Source: JAICLL01 sp035252155 (lineage in GTDB: Bacteria; Planctomycetota; Planctomycetia; Pirellulales; JAICIG01). Taken from it: a stretch of DNA of 6,931 bases. Made by a program: the position numbers and the translations under genes. Below, in pieces: positions 1 through 6,122 of the stretch (position 1 is its first letter; each line of letters starts with the position of its first letter). Location: NCBI GenBank assembly GCA_035252155.1, contig DATFDL010000525.1, positions 1 to 6,931 on the forward strand, given 5' to 3'. The notes beneath the pieces are model-generated. The model worked only from the letters and a program-made list of their open reading frames with translations. It was not told where the DNA came from and ran no database searches.

Positions 1-510
1 TTCGAGGGAACGAAGCCGCTTTCGTTCCGGTTCGTCGCGCCGGCCGCGTGGCGCGGCGATTGGATTGTGCTCTCGTGCTCGGCCACTGGGCGTGTGCGAC
101 ACTATTTCTTCAAATCGACGGAAACCGTGGGAACCGCCAAAGCGTTTCTCGCCTTGCACCTGGCCGGCGACGCCCAGGCCGAACGCGCGGGCCTGGAGCT
201 TTCTGAAGCGCAAGAGCAATACTTTGCCAGCAAACCGCCGCAGGACCGCTACGACTTGATCATTACCACACTGGCCACCGAAGCGCGGCCCTGGAGGGCG
301 GGGTCGCACGCGCTCAACTTGTCATCACCGTGCAAGCTGCCGGTCAACTGCTACAAGCACGGAGCGTCGAAAAGTCTCTTCAAGCTGACTTCGAAGACGG
401 CCAAATGCCCATCGGCCGAGGCCTGCGTGTACTTGAAACAGGCGCTCGACGGCGTCGCGCGTTTTTCGGCAGCCCCCGACTGGCGGATGCCGGCACATCA
501 AGCGGAATGA
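1..510 (+). CDS. 3' part of an unrecognised protein
   Basis: This reading frame is open from the first base to the TGA at 508-510, giving 169 visible codons, so the gene is cut at its 5' end by the window edge. An internal ATG at 67 is only a fallback start; the codons before it look equally coding. Third positions are strongly G/C-rich along the whole frame, including the last 70 codons, which argues for a real gene even though the second half looks unusual. No family is recognised. Visible features are a hydrophobic, aromatic stretch near residues 9-40 and, in the C-terminal third, two C-x5-C pairs (visible residues 111/117 and 136/142) separated by 18 residues, which could be a metal-binding knuckle. 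A second frame (ending at the TAG at 519-521) is open over 300-520 and would fit a frameshift, but its third positions are less biased. The gene converges on the DUF1080 gene. Confidence 0.5.
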   Translation, partial: FEGTKPLSFRFVAPAAWRGDWIVLSCSATGRVRHYFFKSTETVGTAKAFLALHLAGDAQAERAGLELSEAQEQYFASKPPQDRYDLIITTLATEARPWRAGSHALNLSSPCKLPVNCYKHGASKSLFKLTSKTAKCPSAEACVYLKQALDGVARFSAAPDWRMPAHQAE

Positions 511-518
511 TTCTTCCG
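503..518. repeat. small hairpin over the stop of the first gene
   Basis: CGGAA at 503-507 pairs with TTCCG at 514-518 across a 6-base loop. The hairpin spans the TGA of the plus-strand gene and abuts the larger palindrome that starts at 518. It may be part of the same element or help end transcription. There is no T-run after it, so a classical intrinsic terminator is not supported. Confidence 0.3.
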
Positions 519-591
519 TAGAACGGAATTCATTCCGTTTCTCATAACACGCAATATCCCTTCGCGAAGAATGGACTAAATTCCGTTCTAC
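518..591. repeat. palindromic repeat A, possible bidirectional terminator
   Basis: The ends are a perfect 13-base inverted repeat: GTAGAACGGAATT at 518-530 and AATTCCGTTCTAC at 579-591. Allowing two mismatches extends the arms to 19 bases (518-536 and 573-591). The left arm contains its own nested palindrome, AACGGAAT-TC-ATTCCGTT at 522-539. The element fills the gap between two convergent genes, and its right arm contains the stop codon of the DUF1080 gene (588-590). It could act as a two-way transcription stop or RNA-end hairpin; that is inferred from position. It could also be a mobile REP/MITE-like sequence, since its GTAG...CTAC ends and nested palindrome resemble repeat B at 1475-1562. 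Confidence 0.6.
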
Positions 592-1301
592 TTGACGGGT
601 CGCAGCTTGACGTTGCGAAAGCAAACCGGGTTGCCGTGGTCTTGCAAACAAATGTAGCCCTTGGTGGCTTTGCCGAACTTGGGCATCGAGGCAAACTTGC
701 TCTTAGCCACGCGCTCGTCCCAGTCTTTGCCGCCCTTAACGTATTCGTTGTATTTCGTGCCGTTCATGTACGTCTCGCACTTCTGCGGTGTGATGAGCAC
801 GCGAAGCTGGTTCCACTCGCCGGCGGGCTTGGTGGCGTCGGTGTTCGACGGATAAAGCTGATAGAGCCAACCCGATTTCTGAGGATCGTGCCCGTCTTTG
901 TTGTCTTGAATCTGAATCTCCGGCCCGGTCATCCAGGGAGCGCCTTCCTCTTCGGCGACATGAAACATTAAGCCGCTGTTGCCTCCCTGCGAGATTCGAT
1001 ATTCCAGCACCAACTCGAAACTGTCGTACTGATCATCGGTGACGATGTCGCCGGCCCCGTCGGCAGCGCGGCAGAGCGCACCGTTTTCCACTTTCCAGCC
1101 CGCGCCGAGCTCTTTGCCGCGGTATCGCCGCCAGCCCTTGGTGGTTTTGCCGTCGAAGAGCAACTTCCAACCGTCGGCTTTTTCCTTGGCGGATAACGTA
1201 TTGGGTTCGGCGGCTTCCTCGGCCGGCCGCGCGGTCTGAACGTGAGCAGAAAACGTCATGGCAAGAATGGCAATGGGCAGCAGGGGCTTGGTGATCGACA
1301 T
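588..1301 (-). CDS. Secreted DUF1080 / 3-keto-disaccharide hydrolase-like protein
   Basis: A 237-residue protein with a signal peptide and one DUF1080 domain (PF06439), a concanavalin/laminin-G-like fold used in carbohydrate turnover and heavily expanded in Planctomycetes. Residues 1-28 have a lysine followed by a hydrophobic run (PLLPIAILAMTF), then Ala-rich candidate cleavage sites, so the protein is probably exported. Family motifs appear in order: LFDGKTTKGW (48-57), GNSGLMFHV (107-115), GPEIQIQDN (126-134), EWNQLRVLI (162-170) and GYICLQDHG with CFRNVKLR (215-234). The start is the ATG at 1301-1299 because AGGAG lies 10 bases upstream (1312-1316) and the signal peptide begins there. The frame stays open up to 1574, but that extension runs through palindrome B and has no protein character. 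Its stop lies inside repeat A. The exact substrate cannot be read from sequence; glycoside cleavage after 3-keto formation is the family inference. Confidence 0.9.
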   Translation of the reverse strand: MSITKPLLPIAILAMTFSAHVQTARPAEEAAEPNTLSAKEKADGWKLLFDGKTTKGWRRYRGKELGAGWKVENGALCRAADGAGDIVTDDQYDSFELVLEYRISQGGNSGLMFHVAEEEGAPWMTGPEIQIQDNKDGHDPQKSGWLYQLYPSNTDATKPAGEWNQLRVLITPQKCETYMNGTKYNEYVKGGKDWDERVAKSKFASMPKFGKATKGYICLQDHGNPVCFRNVKLRPVK

Positions 1302-1391
1302 TATTCGGAGACTCCTCATCGAACGGCAAGCAAGGCATTGGTAGAACATGCGGTCTATAATAATCAAGCCGCCGTCGCTGGGAAGTATGTC

Positions 1392-1410
1392 GTTGCCCGG
1401 TTTTGGCAAC
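1392..1410. promoter_or_regulatory. short inverted repeat upstream of the DUF1080 gene
   Basis: GTTGCC at 1392-1397 and GGCAAC at 1405-1410 form 6-base arms around a 7-base spacer, about 90 bases upstream of the DUF1080 start in the only free DNA before that gene. Its size and place would suit an operator, but arms this short can occur by chance and no partner site is visible. Confidence 0.2.
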
Positions 1411-1474
1411 CGAAGTCCGCAACGGTCTCTGACCGATTTTGACAACCAAGACCGGTAATGTCCCCATCGAAGTT

Positions 1475-1562
1475 TGTAGGGAACGCCCTCTGTGGCGTTC
1501 CGTGAACTGCGATTCGATGTCAACTTGCCCTCCGCGGAACGCCACGGAGGGCGTTCCCTACA
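1475..1562. repeat. palindromic repeat B, paired REP-like hairpins
   Basis: Two 28-base arms, 1475-1502 and 1535-1562, are inverted copies matching at 27 of 28 positions. The one difference (T at 1491 against C in the other arm's complement) would still pair as G-U in RNA. With GAAG/CTTC just outside, the arms reach about 34 bases. Each arm also folds on itself: GGAACGCC and GGCGTTCC flank a 6-base loop at 1480-1501 and again at 1536-1557. The 32 bases between the arms show nothing else. The element lies directly downstream of the DUF58 stop (1567-1569) and upstream of the DUF1080 gene. It could end or stabilise the operon transcript. Its two-hairpin design resembles REP/BIME elements dispersed in many bacteria; here that is inference from structure. 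Confidence 0.75.
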
Positions 1563-1566
1563 GGCT

Positions 1567-2541
1567 TCAAGCACTCGTTCGGCGGCCTCGGCGGCGCAGC
1601 GAGTGCCGGCCGCGCCGCAACCGCGAATTTAAGAAGTCAAACAACGTCAGCTCCAGCGGCCGATCGGTGGTGAGTTCGTAGTAGTCGATGCCCAAGCGGT
1701 TGCAGGCCCGCACGACGCCCGCCGCGTGTTCGGCGAATCGCTCCAAATACAGCCCGCGGGCGGCCTGCGGATCGACGTACAGCTCTCGCCCCGATTCGAG
1801 ATCTTCAAACAATGCGGCGGCGTCGAAGCGAAAGTCAATCTCGGCCGGATCGAGCACGCGCATCAGCATGACGTCGTGGCCGCGCGAGCGAAGATATCCC
1901 AACTGTGTTTCCAGCGCGTCGATGGGCGCCAGCAGGTCGGAGATGAGCACGATCAGCCCGCGTTTCGAGGCGGTCCTGGCGATTTGCTCAAGCGGCGGCC
2001 CAAGGTCAGTCGCCTGGCCGGCAAGCGCGCGGCCCAAGGTAACCATCAGGCGGTGTAGGTGGCCGGGGCGAAAACGCGCCGGCAGAAATTCTTGGATCTG
2101 CTCGTCGAAGGTCACCAGCCCGACGGCGTCGCGCTGGGCCGCCAAAAAATAGGCCAACGTGGCGGCCGCCGTCTTGGCGTACTCGGCCTTGCTGTATGCC
2201 AGCGAACCAAAACCCATCGATCGGCTGGCGTCGACCAACAGGTAACAGCGGAGGTTGGTCTCGTCTTCAAACCGCTTGATGTAGTAGCGATCGCTTCGGG
2301 CAAACAACCGCCAATCGAGGAACCGCAGGTCGTCGCCCGCCGCGTATTGGCGATATTCGCTGAACTCGACCGAGAAGCCATGATACGGGCTGCGATGCAG
2401 GCCGCTGAAAAACCCTTCGACGACCACCTTGGCCCGAAGCTGCAGGTTTTTGATTCGCATCAGCGCGGCGGGGTCGATGAAGGACCCGCGCTGCGCGGTC
2501 GCATGATGATCATCCCAGACTCTTCGCTTTTGCGCGTTCAC
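1567..2541 (-). CDS. DUF58 family protein with vWA-type metal site
   Basis: A 324-residue DUF58 protein (PF01882). This family pairs with MoxR ATPases, and its vWA-like fold is thought to dock clients or the ATPase at the envelope. The DUF58 signature runs over residues 51-96 (key parts HRSPYHGFSVEF, GDDLRFLDW, FARSDRYYIK, EDETN). It leads into a MIDAS-type DxSxS site at D104-A-S106-R-S108, with T178-D179 and S201-D202 as further candidate metal-site residues. There is no transmembrane segment; the C-terminus is a basic tail (LRRGRHSLRRRGRR). The start is the GTG at 2541-2539, which overlaps the TGA of the DUF4276 gene as GTGA and has AAGGA 11 bases upstream. The next ATG (2460) would cut off the family-typical SFIDPAAL stretch, and the longer frame to 2607 lies inside the upstream gene. 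The AAA/DUF4276 pair separates it from moxR. Confidence 0.9.
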   Translation of the reverse strand: MNAQKRRVWDDHHATAQRGSFIDPAALMRIKNLQLRAKVVVEGFFSGLHRSPYHGFSVEFSEYRQYAAGDDLRFLDWRLFARSDRYYIKRFEDETNLRCYLLVDASRSMGFGSLAYSKAEYAKTAAATLAYFLAAQRDAVGLVTFDEQIQEFLPARFRPGHLHRLMVTLGRALAGQATDLGPPLEQIARTASKRGLIVLISDLLAPIDALETQLGYLRSRGHDVMLMRVLDPAEIDFRFDAAALFEDLESGRELYVDPQAARGLYLERFAEHAAGVVRACNRLGIDYYELTTDRPLELTLFDFLNSRLRRGRHSLRRRGRRTSA

Positions 2542-3158
2542 GGGATGAGCTTTCCTTGATCGCACAATCCAAGAATCGTATTTAGAAACGCCTTCAACTC
2601 GGAACACGCGTTCGCGGCGATGAGGAGATCCTCGCCCCGGAGAATGCGGCCGGCGTCGCGCGTCTTAACGTAATACTTTCCGCCCTGTCCGGTTCTGAAA
2701 ACTTCCGCCAGGCGATGGGCAGGTGGTTTACCATGGTCGACTTTTTCCGGGTCGGCGCCGGGCGCCGCGCGATTGCTGCCCGCCAACATCTGGATCTTCG
2801 ACCAGTACGGCAGCAGCCATGCCTCGAAGTCGTGAAGGGCAACATGAGGGAAAAAGCGTTCTTCGTCGCCGACCCACGCTCGCATTTTTGTTTGTGCAGC
2901 CTCAGCATTCTCAAATTCCGGCGGCTGCGACCCTGTATAGACGTCCGTCAAGGCAATGACGGCGTCGGCCGCGTGCGCTCCACGCTCTAACAGGCGAACG
3001 ATGAGCCGTTTCAACTTCGAACCGGTGGGAATGCGGCCGTCGTACGGCAGCATATCGAGTTTCGGCATTTTGCCTGGCAGCCGCACTTCCAGAAACCGTA
3101 CCAAGTGCGGCTTGAAAGCCATTTCGGTTTTCCCTTCGACGAGAATAGCGATTTTCAC
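2538..3158 (-). CDS. DUF4276 protein, TOPRIM-like partner of the AAA ATPase
   Basis: A 206-residue protein matching DUF4276 (PF14103) by pattern. N-terminal KIAILVEGKTE (residues 2-12, acidic E8 and E12) resembles the first TOPRIM motif. LTDVYTG (71-76, D72) follows a hydrophobic strand, as the second acidic motif should. The conserved PHVALHDFEAWLL lies at 104-116, and a C-terminal part contains KYYVK (161-165) and a helix ending FLNTILGL. The family often sits beside an AAA_21 ATPase, and such pairs are suspected anti-phage or nucleic-acid-processing systems; nuclease activity is inferred, not shown. The start is the GTG at 3158-3156, which forms GTGA with the ATPase stop and has a strong GGGAGG ribosome site 6 bases upstream. 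The longer ATG at 3188 adds ten residues inside the ATPase gene and is less likely. Its own stop makes a second GTGA with DUF58. Confidence 0.85.
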   Translation of the reverse strand: MKIAILVEGKTEMAFKPHLVRFLEVRLPGKMPKLDMLPYDGRIPTGSKLKRLIVRLLERGAHAADAVIALTDVYTGSQPPEFENAEAAQTKMRAWVGDEERFFPHVALHDFEAWLLPYWSKIQMLAGSNRAAPGADPEKVDHGKPPAHRLAEVFRTGQGGKYYVKTRDAGRILRGEDLLIAANACSELKAFLNTILGLCDQGKLIP

Positions 3159-4318
3159 GCGCGGCCTCCCATTCGGCCCATCCGCCAAACCTCGTCGAGG
3201 GTAAACTCATTCAGCCACTGCTCCAGCTCTAGCTCGTCTGCCCATTTCGCGTCCGCCGCGCCGCGCTCATCAATGTCAACCGTCACGACTTCTGAAGGCA
3301 ACAGGTGCCGGACCAACCGATCGGCATGCGTGGCGACGATCAACTGTGTTCGTTGCGATGCTTCTCGCAAGAGTTCGGCCAAGAGCGAAAGCAATTCGGG
3401 ATGCAAACTCACTTCCGGCTCATCGATCAGAGTGACTGCCGCGAGACCAGGGCTTTGCAGCAAGGTCGCCAACCAAAGAAACCGCAGAGTTCCTTCCGAA
3501 AGCTGATGCATGTAAAAGGGCGTCTTGCTGGCTTTGTCTTTCCACGTCATCGCCAAAGTGCCAGCGGCGACCGGCGGGAAATTCAATCGCTCAAAGCTTG
3601 GAAAGCCCGCGCGCAGAGTAGCCTCGATTGCCTCGAAACGATCCGAATCGGTCTCTCGCAGCATATAGAGACACGAGACGAGATCCTCGCCATCGCGTCC
3701 GGGCAGCTTGGCGTCGCGCATCGGCTGCGGCAGGCGGACCGGCGCGCGGCGGCCGACATCGAGCACATGGTAATGCGTCGATGACGCGAGTCGCTTACGG
3801 AAATCCTCGGGCTCATGATACATCTTTGGGACTTGCGAGAGCGCCGATTCGGCGGCGTTGTAGTCCCAATCAGGCGGAATCAGCCCGCGATTCTGCTCGT
3901 AATACCGGACGACGCCATGATGTGCATCGATGTGCTTAAACGGTGGAGGGGACTGTTGCCGCTGTTGGGTCAAGGTTTCGTCGGCGATCTCGTAGGTTAC
4001 GCCCCGCGGCGACATCGACATGCGATACTGGATCGGGGCGTGGCCTTGAACCGACATGGCAAGCTCGAACGCCATGAAGCGCGCCGCGCCTGCGTTGGCC
4101 GCAGTCAAATTCGTCAGATTGCCGTCGACGCCGCCGAACTCACTGATCGTTTCGTTCAGCGCGCCTGACGCTGATGCGGCTAGCAGCGAGAACACATCCA
4201 AGAGCGAAGTCTTGCCGCTGCCGTTGGCCCCAATAACAACATTTAACGGCTTTAGCACCAAGTCGACGTCATACAAACGCCTAAAACCTTGAACGTGCAG
4301 TCTCTCGAAAATGGCCAT
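3155..4318 (-). CDS. AAA_21 / OLD-like ABC-fold ATPase
   Basis: A 387-residue SMC/RecF-type ATPase of the AAA_21 class (PF13304), complete at both ends. Motifs in order: N-terminal strand FERLHVQGFRRL (4-15), Walker A GANGSGKT (30-37), a long insert (about 60-260), ABC signature LSEGT (273-277), Walker B VTLIDEPE with D299 and E300, D-loop SLHP (304-307), and switch histidine in ATH (H331). All catalytic residues are present, so it should bind and hydrolyse ATP, probably as a dimer. The nuclease-like part is not fused, as it is in OLD proteins, but comes from the coupled DUF4276 gene. The start is the ATG at 4318-4316 with a weak GGGGA 6 bases upstream. Third positions are less G/C-rich than in moxR (16 against 22 of the first 30 codons, counted by eye), which hints at separate acquisition. 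The likely role is sensing or activation in a defence pair, by family context only. Confidence 0.9.
   Translation of the reverse strand: MAIFERLHVQGFRRLYDVDLVLKPLNVVIGANGSGKTSLLDVFSLLAASASGALNETISEFGGVDGNLTNLTAANAGAARFMAFELAMSVQGHAPIQYRMSMSPRGVTYEIADETLTQQRQQSPPPFKHIDAHHGVVRYYEQNRGLIPPDWDYNAAESALSQVPKMYHEPEDFRKRLASSTHYHVLDVGRRAPVRLPQPMRDAKLPGRDGEDLVSCLYMLRETDSDRFEAIEATLRAGFPSFERLNFPPVAAGTLAMTWKDKASKTPFYMHQLSEGTLRFLWLATLLQSPGLAAVTLIDEPEVSLHPELLSLLAELLREASQRTQLIVATHADRLVRHLLPSEVVTVDIDERGAADAKWADELELEQWLNEFTLDEVWRMGRMGGRA
3165..3170 (-). promoter_or_regulatory. ribosome binding site deciding the DUF4276 start
   Basis: GGGAGG on the minus strand, 6 bases before the GTG at 3158, lies inside the end of the ATPase gene. 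It supports the GTG start and re-initiation at the GTGA overlap rather than the upstream ATG at 3188. Confidence 0.6.
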
Positions 4319-4372
4319 GGATAATCCCCGGCTGCTCCCGCGCTTGATCGAATCATTCAGCGTGCTTAGAAG

Positions 4373-4401
4373 AGTTTACAGCCGGAATCGCTCGCTGAAA
4401 A
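4373..4401 (-). promoter_or_regulatory. weak candidate promoter for the AAA-DUF4276-DUF58 unit
   Basis: On the minus strand TTTTCA (4401-4396) and TAAACT (4378-4373) are separated by 17 bases; each matches the sigma-70 consensus at four of six positions. It lies in the 127-base gap after moxR and would let the three-gene unit be expressed apart from moxR. Weak evidence, and planctomycete promoters are poorly defined. Confidence 0.22.
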
Positions 4402-4445
4402 CGCGCGATGGAAAAAACAGCGTGTCTGCGTGCGGCTCGATCGCA

Positions 4446-5459
<1,014 letters not shown>

Positions 5460-5481
5460 GGATGTCGTCTCGTTCGCGGTG

Positions 5482-5490
5482 TGCTACAAT
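5482..5490 (+). promoter_or_regulatory. extended -10 candidate for the DUF433/DUF5615 pair
   Basis: TGCTACAAT has the TGn extension directly before TACAAT (5485-5490, five of six consensus bases). It lies about 43 bases before the antitoxin ATG, in the 73-base divergent gap shared with moxR. No good -35 box is seen, as extended -10 promoters allow. Being so close to the moxR start, it could interfere with moxR expression. Confidence 0.35.
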
Positions 5491-5532
5491 ATCGGGGAAG
5501 TGGGCAAGCATGCATTCGCGAGGCATCAGGCA

Positions 5533-5766
5533 ATGGTGGACTTTGATCGGATCACCAGCGATCCAAAGATCCTTAACGGGCAACCGTGCATTCGCGGGAT
5601 GCGCCTGACGGTTCGCCGCGTGCTGGAAGCGTTGGCGATGTATCCCGATCGCGAGGAACTGCGGACTGAGTATCCAGAGATCGAAGACGAAGACATCCGC
5701 CAAGCGCTGGTGTATGCGGCTCTTAACTTGGACGACAAGATCGTCGACCTACGGCCCGTTCGATGA
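5533..5766 (+). CDS. DUF433 antitoxin
   Basis: A 77-residue DUF433 protein (PF04255), a small winged-helix-like family that commonly precedes a PIN-like DUF5615 toxin and acts as its antitoxin and probable autorepressor. The core pattern is clear: DRITSDPKILNGQPCIRGMR (residues 4-23), LTVRRVLEALAMY (24-36), then EYPEIEDEDIRQALVYAA (45-62), which is the usual order of the family. The start is the ATG at 5533 because it gives the standard length and has GAGG 9 bases upstream (5520-5523); the frame is open back to 5479 but those residues are not family-like. Its TGA overlaps the toxin ATG as ATGA (5763-5766), so the two are coupled. It is divergent from moxR. The antitoxin role is established for the family pairing, not shown here. 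Confidence 0.9.
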   Translation: MVDFDRITSDPKILNGQPCIRGMRLTVRRVLEALAMYPDREELRTEYPEIEDEDIRQALVYAALNLDDKIVDLRPVR

Positions 5767-6122
5767 AGTTTCTGCTGGACCAGGGATTGCCGCGATCGAC
5801 GGTCACGCATCTGGCAACGCTTGGGATTGCCTCGGAGCACGTGGGTCAACTGGGACTCTCGCGCGCTGCGGATGACATCATCCTCGACGCCGCCCGCGCC
5901 CGCCAAGCGGTGGTTGTAACGCTGGACGCAGATTTTCATCGTCTGCTTGCTACTCAGCGAGTAGCGTCGCCCTCGGTGATTCGGATCCGTATCGAAGGGT
6001 TGAAAGGGGATGGCTTGGCCTCTCTGCTTCAAAGTGTACTCAACTCAGCCGCAAACGAATTAGCGATGGGCGCCGCGGTTTCGGTGACCGAGAGTCGCGT
6101 TCGTGTCCACATGCTTCCCACG
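5763..6122 (+). CDS. DUF5615 PIN-like toxin without its own stop codon
   Basis: The frame starting at the ATG at 5763 encodes a DUF5615 / Mut7-C PIN-like domain (PF18480), the predicted RNase toxin partner of DUF433. Visible: MKFLLDQGLP (D6), SRAADDIILDAA with D37 and D38, VVVTLDADFHRLL with D55 and D57 (51-62), SPSVIRIR (69-76), and the terminal strands VSVTESRVRVHMLP (106-119). Acidic residues expected for the metal site are present, so the toxin could be active. Family members end near here, about 110-120 residues, but this frame has no stop: it continues open to the window edge. The end given (6122) is the domain boundary, not a stop. A one-base slip near 6110-6130 would reach the TAG at 6131-6133 and give a normal length, so a recent indel, stop loss or sequencing error is likely. 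Confidence 0.8.

Noticed and set aside
325..651. Minus-strand frame across repeat A into the first gene
   Set aside because: It crosses the palindrome and the end of DUF1080 antisense, has no start context and no protein-like composition; it is a shadow frame.
1351..1367. TATTAT as a -10 box for the DUF1080 gene (minus strand)
   Set aside because: No matching -35 at 15-19 bases and no TGn extension; A/T-rich by itself is too weak.
1302..1574. Longer N-terminus of the DUF1080 gene up to 1574
   Set aside because: It would encode palindrome B as protein, lacks any family likeness, and puts a signal peptide in the middle of the protein; AGGAG before 1301 decides the start.
2059..2559. 166-codon plus-strand frame opposite DUF58
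   Set aside because: Antisense shadow of a well-supported conserved gene in G/C-rich DNA; no family likeness.
2542..2607. Longer N-terminus of DUF58 starting at 2607
   Set aside because: It lies inside the DUF4276 gene, has no ribosome site, and the GTG at 2541 gives a GTGA overlap like the neighbouring junction.
4402..4445. Terminator after moxR with the T-run on the minus strand near 4411-4416
   Set aside because: The T-run is real but the sequence before it (GCACGCAGACACGCTG) does not fold into a stable stem.
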